The notes under the pieces: model-generated
What the model was told of the DNA's origin: nothing
The model's database searches: none
What the model saw: only the letters and a program-made list of their open reading frames with translations
In this document: positions 8,776 through 16,670 of the stretch, in pieces
Layout of the letters: each line of letters begins with the position of its first letter
Position numbering within the stretch: the first letter of the stretch is position 1
Position numbers and translations under genes: made by a program
Source: Rhodocyclaceae bacterium
GTDB lineage: Bacteria > Pseudomonadota > Gammaproteobacteria > Burkholderiales > Rhodocyclaceae
NCBI GenBank assembly: GCA_030681195.1
Contig: JAUXXJ010000026.1
Coordinates: 1 to 64,000, forward strand
Length of the DNA: 64,000 nucleotides
Reading direction: 5' to 3'

Positions 8776-8816
8776 ATTCTATTGAGCCAACCTGCGCTAG
8801 CCTTGATTCTTGTTAA
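8776..8816 (-). promoter_or_regulatory. Fnr/Dnr-like box and -10 in front of nosF
   Basis: Plus-strand TTGAT-TCTT-GTTAA at 8803-8816 (8 of 10). A minus-strand TAGAAT at 8781-8776 (5 of 6 to TATAAT) lies at class II spacing. It gives the nosF-L-Y group its own promoter, separate from the nosZ block on the other side of the island. Confidence 0.45.
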
Positions 8817-8840
8817 GTCGGCGTGCAGTTATGCAGACGA

Positions 8841-8903
8841 AAAAGTCGGCGCAGCCTCTTCGGGCCGCTTCCGGCCTGACGGCCTCCCTGCTGGCGAGGC
8901 GGC
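8841..8903 (+). repeat. Long (63-bp) form of the dispersed repeat, left boundary of island
   Basis: The outer 12 bases on each side match the 24-bp repeat. A 39-bp insert between them contains GGCCG-CTTC-CGGCC, a potential hairpin. About 60 of 63 bases match, in inverted orientation, the copy at 11452-11514. Confidence 0.8.
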
Positions 8904-8922
8904 AAAAAAGTACGCTGACAGG

Positions 8923-9207
8923 TCAGGCATAGGAGGACTTCACTTCGACCATGGTCTTTACGCCATCCACCGCCATGAAAAAGATTTCCTTGCCATTACT
9001 CTTGTTACGTATCTTGTAAATCGTGATCTTGGGACTGAACAGGTGACGGTACTCGAAGTAGTACTCGAACTGCCGCCACGTGCTGCCGCCCTGGAGCTTG
9101 AAGAGCGTATCGTGGTTGCGAAACCCCTTGAATACGCCGTCAATTCTGCCTTCATAAACAATTTCCGCGACCTCATCGGGGTTGGCGGGTAATTCTTTAA
9201 TCGGCAT
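8923..9207 (-). CDS. Small hypothetical protein
   Basis: 94 residues from the ATG at 9207, which has a GAGGGA ribosome-binding site. The product is soluble, rich in aromatic and charged residues (WRQFEYYFEYRH), with no signal peptide or recognised motif. It is less GC-rich in feel than the nos genes beside it. It lies inside the repeat-bounded island and shows coding-like composition, but I cannot assign a family. Confidence 0.55.
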   Translation of the reverse strand: MPIKELPANPDEVAEIVYEGRIDGVFKGFRNHDTLFKLQGGSTWRQFEYYFEYRHLFSPKITIYKIRNKSNGKEIFFMAVDGVKTMVEVKSSYA

Positions 9208-9282
9208 CAGCAGTCCCTCGGAGACGCAGGGCGACGGCCCTACCAGCGCCGAGCATTGTACCGATGTAGGCACAGAATGGCC

Positions 9283-9390
9283 TTACACCAGCTTCGTCAG
9301 TCCCTTGACCTCGAACTGGAGCGAACCGGTCGGGCAGGCATAGCGGCACCCGGCGCGGCGCACGAAGAAGACTTCGAACACCAGCGACGC
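9283..9390 (-). pseudogene. nosH 3'-end scar (degenerate partial duplicate)
   Basis: 9283-9340 closely matches the last ~58 bp of nosH (11528-11585), including its stop codon. 9335-9390 matches nosH 11785-11845. The two pieces are joined at a short GGGCAGG-type repeat, so about 200 bp between them are deleted. Several substitutions separate it from the intact gene. It cannot encode a functional NapH-type ferredoxin. Confidence 0.75.
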
Positions 9391-9908
9391 ATGTCAATGC
9401 CCGAGCGCACATAGCTTTCCAGTGAGCAGACGGATTGCAGTACGCGGAATCGTGGAGTTCTTACAAATCAACGATTGTTTCGTAAGTTTGTAATGCGAGA
9501 GACGTCAGTGAGGCAGGAAAAACAAAAGTCGGCGCTGGCGGGACGGCAGTTTGCGACCCTGAAGAGCCGTTCAGGTTTTTCCCGTCAGCGTCGGCAGTGC
9601 AGCGGTTGCTGCCATTCACGGCACGTTGGGCGGTGTTTTTTGTGCGACAGCTAACTGAGGTCACCTGCCGTTCTACCGGGTAAAATTTAACCAAGGAGAC
9701 GGTCGTCAGTCGATCATTATGCTTGGCGTCGAATCATGTGAAGTAAGGTGATTGAGAGGTGGCAGTTCGCTGGGCTTGCCTTGTTTTCGTGAAAGGTAAG
9801 CGAGAATGAGGGGGACGTGATTATTGCGGTTGTCTTGAATGGGGTTCCACATGCGGAGACTGCCATTCACCTAGCCCTCTCGGCGACAGACTTGATACGG
9901 AGAACATC
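9391..9908. other. Non-coding stretch
   Basis: About 520 bp with no convincing gene. It holds one 24-bp repeat copy at 9524-9547 and, before the hemerythrin, a GGAG ribosome-binding site. I see no clear promoter. Confidence 0.5.
9524..9547 (+). repeat. Dispersed 24-bp repeat, intergenic
   Basis: Perfect copy in the island, in non-coding DNA upstream of the hemerythrin gene. Confidence 0.85.
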
Positions 9909-10322
9909 ATGGAATGGAAGCGGGAATATTCTACGGGCATTGACGAGATCGACAATCAGCACAAGGTGCTGCTGTCGCATTTCGGCATGATCGAACTGCT
10001 GATCGCGAACAATGCCAACTGGTCGAAGATTCACCGGGAACTGCAGTCGCTCCAAGAATATTCCGAATTCCACTTTCAATTCGAAGAGGCATTGATGCGC
10101 CTGTTCGGCTATCCCGAGTTGGAGGTCCACCAGACGCAGCATGCCTCATACCTGAAGGAAATTGACGGCAAGCTCAATATGCGACTCAATCCGTATCCCG
10201 ACAAGGCCCTATTACGCCTGATCGAGGCATGGCTTGTCAATCACATCTCGCAATCCGACCAAGGCTACGCCCGGCACATCCTTTCCGGTGCACGGGTCGT
10301 TTCCGCCGCCAGTCAGGGGTAA
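9909..10322 (+). CDS. Bacteriohemerythrin
   Basis: 137 residues, single-domain hemerythrin with the full di-iron ligand set visible: H18, H55, E59, H74, H78, H112 and D117. Such proteins bind O2 at a non-haem di-iron site and store, deliver or sense oxygen; some bind NO. The ATG at 9909 follows GGAG. It is the only rightward gene in the island between the nosF and nosH blocks. It has no neighbour in the same operon. Confidence 0.9.
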   Translation: MEWKREYSTGIDEIDNQHKVLLSHFGMIELLIANNANWSKIHRELQSLQEYSEFHFQFEEALMRLFGYPELEVHQTQHASYLKEIDGKLNMRLNPYPDKALLRLIEAWLVNHISQSDQGYARHILSGARVVSAASQG

Positions 10323-10765
10323 GTCTGGCGTAGTCAATCGCGCCAGCGCAGCAGCTAACACTCCTGCGCCGCACCCACAATCTGCCGCTGGTTGTGGCGC
10401 TCTTGAAACTCACTTATTGCCTACTCACGTAAGGGGCGAGACGTGTGGCCTGCGCATCTGGCCGATCATATTTTTCTGCGTTTACCCATGCGACGGCAGG
10501 GTTGGCGGCGGGACCGTTTCCAATGAACATTCTGCCGTCATGGAAACAAGCCGAGTCTGAATGGTTGCAAACTGAGTGGACCAGCCAACGGGTATGCATT
10601 TGTCAGCAGGCCGTAGTCAGTCTGAAGCACTCATTCGGGAATTAAAGGACAACGTCTTTTGCTGGCCGTTACCGCCGTTTCCTGCCCACAGAAAAGTCGG
10701 CGCTGGCGAGACGGCAGGCTGTTGGGCGGCGAATGGCGGTTGAGTGAAGCTGAAAGCAACCCGCT
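10323..10765. other. Non-coding stretch
   Basis: About 440 bp between the hemerythrin stop and the antitoxin gene stop. Short overlapping frames here lack family features. The only recognisable element is the 24-bp repeat at 10692-10715. It may be eroded accessory DNA. Confidence 0.45.
10692..10715 (+). repeat. Dispersed 24-bp repeat, intergenic
   Basis: One mismatch to the reference form; in non-coding DNA downstream of the antitoxin gene. Confidence 0.85.
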
Positions 10766-11116
10766 TCAAACCAGTGAAACCTCGGTATGCACACTGTCAT
10801 ATGGGGCGCGGATGCCTTGGGCGTCGCGTTCGAGCAGGCCGGCGTGGACCAAAGCGGCGACATCTTCATGCACGCGCTTGTAGTCTCGTCCGAGGCTCTT
10901 GGCTAGCGCGGCGACGTTGTCGGCCGGGTGTTGCCGGACATGGCGCAACAGCGCCAAGCGCTTGGGCGACAGCGTCGAGACCATGGTTTCCAGATCGAGA
11001 AAGGTCAGGTGCGTTTCATCGATGGCTGTGCCTTGTTCAAGCTTGTGCCATGCGCCGATGAAGCGCTTGCCCATGTCTTCAACCGAACCGACATGAAGAT
11101 TGATTGTTCCACTCAT
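10766..11116 (-). CDS. Antitoxin-like HTH protein (TumA type)
   Basis: 116 residues with a winged helix-turn-helix region (about 50-105: SPKRLALLRHVRQHP...VAALAKSLGRDYKRVHEDV). It overlaps the upstream DUF6516/TumE-like gene by ATGA. The toxin-first order with an HTH partner is the usual arrangement of TumE/TumA pairs. It would neutralise the toxin and probably autoregulate the pair. The assignment rests on gene pairing and the partner's family. Confidence 0.7.
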   Translation of the reverse strand: MSGTINLHVGSVEDMGKRFIGAWHKLEQGTAIDETHLTFLDLETMVSTLSPKRLALLRHVRQHPADNVAALAKSLGRDYKRVHEDVAALVHAGLLERDAQGIRAPYDSVHTEVSLV

Positions 11117-11400
11117 GACTCACCTCGCACACGTCGAACATCCGCCAAAAAATCGGCCATCAGGGTTTCCACCGTAGAAAAGCGGTAAGGCTTTTCTTGA
11201 TCGCCCAGATGCCGGTGGTCGCCTTTGCCGCGTTCATTATCGTAGCCAACAAGGCGGCGACCCGGATAACCGTAAAACAGGCTGTACTTGAATCGGTGCG
11301 CGCTGCCGACGACCGGCTTGGGTACTTGCCAGATAGTCATTTCGACGATGGCGCCATCGGGAAATTCCGCTCGGTCATAGAATGTGCGCTTGGCCTGCAT
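11113..11400 (-). CDS. TumE-family (DUF6516) toxin-like protein
   Basis: 95 residues from the ATG at 11400. The signature stretches FPDGAIVEMTIW, RFKYSLFYGYPG and LVGYDNERGKGDHRH are characteristic of DUF6516/TumE proteins, predicted toxins of a two-gene toxin-antitoxin module. A longer frame opens upstream at a TTG (11436), but family proteins start near this ATG. It lies 52 bp inside the right 63-bp repeat of the island, which suggests the repeats and the module may have moved together. Confidence 0.75.
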   Translation of the reverse strand: MQAKRTFYDRAEFPDGAIVEMTIWQVPKPVVGSAHRFKYSLFYGYPGRRLVGYDNERGKGDHRHLGDQEKPYRFSTVETLMADFLADVRRVRGES

Positions 11401-11451
11401 ATGGCGCACTGTGCCATGAATCATGTATGGCGTCAAGCGACATATATGACC

Positions 11452-11514
11452 GCCGTCCCGCCAGCAGGGAGGCCGTCAGGCCGGAAGCGGCCCGCAGAGG
11501 CTGCGCCGACTTTT
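11452..11514 (-). repeat. Long (63-bp) form of the dispersed repeat, right boundary of island
   Basis: Inverted partner of the copy at 8841-8903, with about three mismatches. The ends match the 24-bp repeat and the 39-bp hairpin-rich insert is the same. It stands 14 bp from the nosH stop codon. Confidence 0.8.
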
Positions 11515-11527
11515 GGCGTGTGGCCTG

Positions 11528-12523
11528 TTACACCAGCTTCGCCAGCCCCTTGACGTCGAATTTGAGCGAACCGGTCGGGCAGGTGTCGACGCACAGGCCG
11601 CAGCGCGTGCAGTCGGGGCCGATCGGCACTTCGGTGTCGACGGCGCGACCCTTGATGACGGTGTCGAGAACGTGTGGCACGAGGCAGACCTTGCGGCAGT
11701 CGCCTTCGTGGAAGCAGCCGTCAAGGGTGTATTTGATGCGCAGCGGCGAGATGATGCCGACAACGCCGTAGGTCAGGCCGATGGGGCAGGCGTAGCGGCA
11801 CCAGGCGCGGCGCACGAAGAAGACTTCGAACACCAGCAGCGCGAGCACCCAGAGCATGGCGAGCAGGCCGGAACCGTAGATCATGGCGCGCGAAAGGATG
11901 CCGGTGGGGGAGATCGACTCGAACACGGTGTAGCCGGTGAGCACCGCGAGCAGCGCGAAGATGACCCAGAACACGGTGCGCAGGCGACGGTCGACCGGGG
12001 CATCGGTGACCAGCTTTTTCTGCACCAGCCAGAGGTGAATCTTTTCGGCCCATTCGGCGAGCAGGTGGTAAGGGCAAACCCAGGAGCAGAAGCTGCGGCC
12101 GCCCAACAGAATCCATAGCACCAGCACGGTGCCGGTGCCGATCAGCAAGTTGGTGATGATGTGCTTGTGGGCGAGCATCACCTGTAGCGCCGAGTTGAGG
12201 TCGATCAGGTGAAAGCCGATAAAGCGCGAGGCGGTGAGGGCGCCTTCCAGAATCTGGATGTCGAAATAGAAGGAGACGACGAACAGCAGATTGGCGAAAA
12301 TCAGCGTGGCCCAGCGGCGGTTGCGCCAGATGTTCTTGTGCTCGGCATGGGCGCGGGCATGGAGCTTTTCAGCGATCAGGTCGCGGTTGCCCTTTTTGTA
12401 CTGATGGATGACCTGGGCTTGTGGGGCGATGAGTTCCTTCGTTGGCTTGGCGGGGTCGCTACCAAACATTACCTTGATCTGGTCGACGAAGCGACGTTTC
12501 AGTCCGGCGCTCATGCTCTCCAT
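11528..12523 (-). CDS. nosH: NosH, NapH-like membrane ferredoxin
   Basis: 331 residues with four predicted membrane helices. The cytoplasmic CxxxCP motifs SWVCPYH and RYACPIG are typical of NapH/NosR-type proteins. Two C-terminal cysteine clusters follow (GDCRKVCLVPH and CTRCGLCVDTCP). In clade II nos loci, NosG and NosH replace NosR in moving quinol electrons toward NosZ. It overlaps nosG by 13 bp. Its 3' end was partly duplicated at 9283-9390. Confidence 0.88.
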   Translation of the reverse strand: MESMSAGLKRRFVDQIKVMFGSDPAKPTKELIAPQAQVIHQYKKGNRDLIAEKLHARAHAEHKNIWRNRRWATLIFANLLFVVSFYFDIQILEGALTASRFIGFHLIDLNSALQVMLAHKHIITNLLIGTGTVLVLWILLGGRSFCSWVCPYHLLAEWAEKIHLWLVQKKLVTDAPVDRRLRTVFWVIFALLAVLTGYTVFESISPTGILSRAMIYGSGLLAMLWVLALLVFEVFFVRRAWCRYACPIGLTYGVVGIISPLRIKYTLDGCFHEGDCRKVCLVPHVLDTVIKGRAVDTEVPIGPDCTRCGLCVDTCPTGSLKFDVKGLAKLV

Positions 12524-13374
12524 CCTTCACCGGGAATGATCTCGATACTGGCAGGCTCGGTTGGGCAGATCATTTCGCAGACGCCGCAGCCGACGCAAGG
12601 CTCATGCACGACCGGCGATTTTCTTTGCGTACCATCCGGGGCAAAAACGGTTTCGATGCTGATGGCGTTCTTGATCGGGCAGGCTTGTACGCAGAGGTCA
12701 CACAGTTCGACATCGTAGGGATGGTCTGCGACCTTGATTGGCTTCCAGCGGTCGACGCTCATGTAACGCAGTTCGCCGTCGTAATCGGGACCGCGTGCCT
12801 GGCCCTTGAAGCCTTTACCCTGAATCGCCAGACAGGATTCGGGGCGCGTCAGGCGGGCGACGCCGATGCGCTCGGCGAGGTTGAGGGTTGGTTCGGGGTC
12901 GTTTTCCTTGGCGAGCAGGATGGGTTTGTCGGCCATCCGTGCCCCCGGACGTACTGGCAGGAAGTCTGGCTTGATGTAGGTGAGCGAACCGGTCGGGCAA
13001 GCGAGGATGCACTGCACGGCATCGCAGGAAAAATCGCAGGCCTGCTCGCGCGCATCGATGTAGGGGACGCCGACGCCAAAACCGTCGCTGAGGTCGGCTA
13101 GCTTGATGGCGAAGACTGGGCAGACCTGCACGCACTGGCCGCACTTGATACAACTGGAGAGGAAGTCCTTCTCGTCGAGGGCGCCGGGTGGGCGCAGACG
13201 TTTTTTCTGTGCGTAGGCAATGGGCAGATAGCCTGAGAGGGCGGCACCGAGCACGCCGCCGGTGAGCAGGGCGGTGCGCAGGAAGCGGCGGCGTGCTTGC
13301 TGGGCGCGCTCTTTTGAAACAGGTGGCTTTCCTGCCGTCTTGCCAGAGCCGACATTTTCTTCTTCTTCGCTCAT
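12511..13374 (-). CDS. nosG: NosG, NapG-like Fe-S protein
   Basis: 287 residues. Twin-arginine signal ARRRFLRTA (about 28-36) with a hydrophobic segment. Four [4Fe-4S] cysteine clusters follow, among them CIKCGQCVQVCP, CDLCVQACP and CVGCGVCEMICP. It is a periplasmic or membrane-bound ferredoxin partner of NosH in electron supply to NosZ. The N-terminal tail NVGSGKTAG derives from a degenerate copy of the dispersed repeat. ATGA overlap with nosD. Confidence 0.88.
   Translation of the reverse strand: MSEEEENVGSGKTAGKPPVSKERAQQARRRFLRTALLTGGVLGAALSGYLPIAYAQKKRLRPPGALDEKDFLSSCIKCGQCVQVCPVFAIKLADLSDGFGVGVPYIDAREQACDFSCDAVQCILACPTGSLTYIKPDFLPVRPGARMADKPILLAKENDPEPTLNLAERIGVARLTRPESCLAIQGKGFKGQARGPDYDGELRYMSVDRWKPIKVADHPYDVELCDLCVQACPIKNAISIETVFAPDGTQRKSPVVHEPCVGCGVCEMICPTEPASIEIIPGEGWRA
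13334..13358 (-). repeat. Degenerate copy of the dispersed repeat in nosG
   Basis: Resembles the repeat with several mismatches. Encodes NVGSGKTA in the NosG N-terminal tail, the same frame as NVGAGGTA in the M48 protease. Confidence 0.5.
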
Positions 13375-14765
13375 CCTGCATTCCTTACGGGCTTGGCATA
13401 GCGCGGTTGTGGGTCGCGCGCTTGCAGTTCCGGGTTGGAGAAGGGCGCGAGGCGCTCCAGGAAGTCGAGCAGTTCAAGTACCGGCGAGGTCTTGAAGAAA
13501 CGCGCTACCGGCATTTCCATCCAGATCTGGTCGGCATAGGCATAGTGCTCGTGCGGCGTGTCGCCGATGCCGTCACCGTTCTTGTCAAAGCCCTGATAGC
13601 TGTCGAAGTAGTTGCCCGACCACTTGTTCTTGTCGCCCTGATCGCGGCCGGCCTGGAAGATGTCGGTGAGGTTGCCCTCGAAGACGTTGTCGTTAAAATG
13701 GTTGCCGCCGAGTTCGCTGGTGAGTTGGACGGCAATGCCGTTGTAGGCGATGCGGTTGTTCTTGAAGCGGATGGTGGTGCCGGGCTGGAACGGTGATAAA
13801 TCCGAGCCGATGCCGACGGCGCAGTAGATGATCTCGTTGCCTTCGATGAAGTGATCCGAGGATTCCTTGAAGCCGAGCGCCATGCCGGCCGCGCCGGTGG
13901 CATGCGAGATCAGGTTGTTGCGCGCGCCGCCGCCTTCGGTGTACATGAAGTAGATGCCGACCGCGTTGTCGTAGAACTTGTTGCCTTCGACGATGTTGTG
14001 GTTGGCGAACATGAAGTGGATCGAATAGCGGCTGCGCATGCCGACATTGTTGCGGAAGGTGTTGCGGTGCGAATACCAGGCCACCATGTCGCGCGAATCG
14101 CTGATGGTGTTGCCTTCGATCAGGTTATCGTTGCTGTACCAGAGGCGCAGGCCATCGCCGCGCATGCCGAGGTCGAGGGCTTTGGAACTCACCGTGTTGT
14201 GACGCACGATGCTCTGGCTCGATTGCTTCAAGTCAATGCCGAACAGACAGTTGTCGATGCGGTTGTGCTCGATCAGGGCGCGATGGCCGCGCACGTCGAG
14301 GCAGCCGTCGTCGGTATCGTGCGAGTCGCCAGAGCCGCTGAAGTGCAGGCCACGGATCACGACATCGTCGGCCTCCACCGAGAACACCGTGCCCTTGTCG
14401 CCGGCGTCGATGCTGACCTGTCCCTTGCCATCGATGGTCAGTGGTTTCCTCAGCACCACCGGGCCGGCGTAGTGGCCAGGCGGCGGGATCAGGATGCTGC
14501 CTTCCGGCGCGGCGTCGACGAGATCCTGAAACGGTTTGAAACCGTGAATGCGCTTGTCGCGCTGATAGAGCGGGTAGATAGGCTTGGGCCGGTCGACGCC
14601 GACGCGCGGTGCGGTGGAGAGATCGGCCGTGGCACCGAGTTGTGCTTCCTTCGTTTCCGCGTGATCGCCACGCCAGCCGATTTCATCATGCGCGGTTTGC
14701 GCCGTGACCAGCAGCGAGAACGCCCCGAGGGTGATGCCTGGCAGCAGTTTGCGCCAGCGGATCAT
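13371..14765 (-). CDS. nosD: NosD periplasmic beta-helix protein
   Basis: 464 residues with a signal peptide (cleavage near VTA-QT), a ~60-residue N-terminal region missing from the other copy, then CASH-type beta-helix repeats. It ends with ELLDFLERLAPFSNPE. It is needed for copper-centre assembly of NosZ together with NosF and NosY. It lies between nosB and nosG as in clade II nos operons, overlapping nosG by ATGA. Because nosFY are next to the second nosD, which copy pairs with the ABC transporter is open. Confidence 0.9.
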   Translation of the reverse strand: MIRWRKLLPGITLGAFSLLVTAQTAHDEIGWRGDHAETKEAQLGATADLSTAPRVGVDRPKPIYPLYQRDKRIHGFKPFQDLVDAAPEGSILIPPPGHYAGPVVLRKPLTIDGKGQVSIDAGDKGTVFSVEADDVVIRGLHFSGSGDSHDTDDGCLDVRGHRALIEHNRIDNCLFGIDLKQSSQSIVRHNTVSSKALDLGMRGDGLRLWYSNDNLIEGNTISDSRDMVAWYSHRNTFRNNVGMRSRYSIHFMFANHNIVEGNKFYDNAVGIYFMYTEGGGARNNLISHATGAAGMALGFKESSDHFIEGNEIIYCAVGIGSDLSPFQPGTTIRFKNNRIAYNGIAVQLTSELGGNHFNDNVFEGNLTDIFQAGRDQGDKNKWSGNYFDSYQGFDKNGDGIGDTPHEHYAYADQIWMEMPVARFFKTSPVLELLDFLERLAPFSNPELQARDPQPRYAKPVRNAG

Positions 14766-14768
14766 GAC

Positions 14769-15755
14769 TTAGTGACCGGCCTGTTCGCGCAATTGCTTGC
14801 GCCGCATCAGGATCGCCAGCATCAGCGTGATGAAGACGATCATCAGCAAGGCATAGCCCCAGTACGGGTAGGAGTAGGTCGAGAATTGTGCGACCTTACC
14901 TTCGCCAAAGACCGTCGGCATGAATGGCTTGACGGTGAAGGCGCCCCACGGGTGCATGTTGTGGCCGAAGAACCATAGCCAGCCGGCATACTCGATCACA
15001 AAGAAGACCGGCAACAAGCCAGGGACGAGCGCCAGCAGTAATTCGAAACTGCGGAAGCTTGCCACACCGATCACGACGATGATCATGGCGGCGATCATGG
15101 CGGCGATGACGATATTCGTGATCAGGGTGACGTTGTCGCCCCAGACCTTGATCTTGTCTGGCTCATTGAAGAAGGTGGCAGCCTCTTCCATGTAGGCTTT
15201 TACATGGCTGGCGAGGTGCCCCAGCACGTACTGGTCAACCACCATCCAGACGGCGACGGCGGCAAAGCCGACGGCCATGACGGTGAGGCGCAGTTTTTTC
15301 CGGGTGATGGCAAAGCCGATCAACATGACGGCGAACATGCCGAAGAAGAACTTGGCCAGCGGCTTTTCTACCGGTGCGCCCGAGGCGATGGGGAACATGC
15401 CGACATAGTGGTTGATCGTGTTCATCTCATGGACGCAGTCGAGACCTTCGGCCTTCATGTCCAGATTCTGTTTCTTGGGATCCAATACCGGATTCCAGCG
15501 TTCGACCGAGTGGTCGAGATCCTTCTCGATGATTTCCTGCGCCTGGCGACTACCCTTGCGCGCGGCCTTGCAGCCGTTATAGACACCGTCGAAATGGAAG
15601 TGGATGCGGATGCCATCGGGAAAGGCATCGGGCGGATAGTTCGGGGCGGTCAGCGAGACCCACCAGATCGGGGCGAAGTAGGCGGCGATCATGGCCACCA
15701 GGGCTATGAGGGTCAAACCGGTAATCGTTTTGTCGGTTTTATTATTAGTGAGCAT
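14769..15755 (-). CDS. nosB: NosB-like integral membrane protein
   Basis: 328 residues with about six membrane helices. A large periplasmic loop between the first two (about 35-130) holds two cysteines, including the CVHEMNTINHYVGM segment. This protein is a hallmark of clade II nos operons, encoded next to nosZ and nosD. Its biochemical role is not settled. A terminator-like hairpin and a second inverted repeat separate it from nosC2. Confidence 0.8.
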   Translation of the reverse strand: MLTNNKTDKTITGLTLIALVAMIAAYFAPIWWVSLTAPNYPPDAFPDGIRIHFHFDGVYNGCKAARKGSRQAQEIIEKDLDHSVERWNPVLDPKKQNLDMKAEGLDCVHEMNTINHYVGMFPIASGAPVEKPLAKFFFGMFAVMLIGFAITRKKLRLTVMAVGFAAVAVWMVVDQYVLGHLASHVKAYMEEAATFFNEPDKIKVWGDNVTLITNIVIAAMIAAMIIVVIGVASFRSFELLLALVPGLLPVFFVIEYAGWLWFFGHNMHPWGAFTVKPFMPTVFGEGKVAQFSTYSYPYWGYALLMIVFITLMLAILMRRKQLREQAGH

Positions 15756-15770
15756 GACATTCTCTGCTTG

Positions 15771-15834
15771 AAAAACCCACCCGCCTAGTGCTACGGGCGG
15801 GTGGGGTGAGACGCCTCAGGAGGATTGAGGCGCC
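15771..15834 (-). terminator. Intrinsic terminator with second hairpin, nosC2-nosB
   Basis: CCCACCCGCC (15776-15785) pairs with GGCGGGTGGG (15796-15805). On the minus strand the stem is followed by TTTTT. A second inverted repeat, GCCTCA/TGAGGC, lies just upstream (about 15813-15833). It may give partial termination and favour the cytochrome genes over the distal nosB-D-G-H genes. Confidence 0.7.
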
Positions 15835-15853
15835 CCTGGGGAACGTTGCTGCG

Positions 15854-16582
15854 TTACTTCTTTTTGCCCTTGGGCTTGCACATCGCGCCAGGCATCGACA
15901 GGCTGGCCTGGTAGGCCGAGATGGCGACGAGCTGGTCATTGGTATATGGCTTGATGACCTTGACCATGTCAGGGTTGGCGTTGCGGCGGTGACCATCGCG
16001 AATTTCGGTCATCTGGCGCAGCAGATACTTGTAGTGCTGCCCGGCGATGACTGGGTAGAACTTCTCTTTGTCGCCTTCGCCGTTCTTCTTATGGCACTCG
16101 ACACACTGCTTCTCGTAGAGATCCTTGCCCTTGGCGATCTGCATGGCAGCGTCCGCACCTTCGTACTTGCCGTGGTCGAGCGGGATGCACAGCTTCTCGA
16201 TATAGGCGGACACGTGTGCCAATTGCGTCGGGTCGGTGAGCTCCTTGGCGAAGGGGTACATCGTCGGGTTGTCGCGCAGGCCCATGCGGATGTCGGCCAT
16301 TTGTTTGATCAGGACCGTGGTGTGCTGGCCGGCGAGTTGCGGGAAGGTGCCGTCGGGACGACCGGCGCCGTTGGGCAGGTGGCAGGCGCCGCAGATCTCG
16401 TAGCCCTCCTCGCCTTCCTTGGCAATGCCCTTGACGGCAAGCGCTTCCTTCATTTCGCCTTCCATCTTGGCCCATTGGTAATCCTTGGACTCAATGCCAG
16501 CCGCTTTCGGGGCAGGGGGGGCGGCGAAGGCAACGGCAGGCAACAGCAGAGCTGCGGCGGCCAGGCTGAACAGCTTTTTCAT
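15854..16582 (-). CDS. nosC2: Dihaem cytochrome c, NosC2-like
   Basis: 242 residues: signal peptide ending AFA-AP, haem motifs CGACH and CVECH in two c4-like halves, and a Lys-rich C-terminal tail. In clade II nos loci NosC1/NosC2 carry electrons between the NosGH/cytochrome bc1 side and NosZ. It has its own Fnr/Dnr-like promoter and is closed by a terminator. Confidence 0.82.
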   Translation of the reverse strand: MKKLFSLAAAALLLPAVAFAAPPAPKAAGIESKDYQWAKMEGEMKEALAVKGIAKEGEEGYEICGACHLPNGAGRPDGTFPQLAGQHTTVLIKQMADIRMGLRDNPTMYPFAKELTDPTQLAHVSAYIEKLCIPLDHGKYEGADAAMQIAKGKDLYEKQCVECHKKNGEGDKEKFYPVIAGQHYKYLLRQMTEIRDGHRRNANPDMVKVIKPYTNDQLVAISAYQASLSMPGAMCKPKGKKK

Positions 16583-16612
16583 GGATAACTCCTCTTGCTT
16601 GAATATGACGTT

Positions 16613-16654
16613 ACTTTACGGGGGGCAATATCAGACTTCATTGATATTGCTCAA
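16613..16654 (-). promoter_or_regulatory. Fnr/Dnr-like box and -10 for nosC2
   Basis: Plus-strand TTGAT-ATTG-CTCAA at 16641-16654 (9 of 10), with minus-strand TAAAGT at 16618-16613. The start site would lie near 16606, 24 bp before the nosC2 ATG, with the box centred at -41.5. Confidence 0.5.
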
Positions 16655-16670
16655 TCAGCGTTGCAGATTC

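Noticed and set aside
9461..9694. Short open frame in the island non-coding stretch
   Set aside because: No ribosome-binding site, no recognisable motif, and it includes the 24-bp repeat.
10234..10645. Short overlapping open frames after the hemerythrin gene
   Set aside because: Composition and lack of motifs suggest chance frames; they overlap the hemerythrin 3' end.
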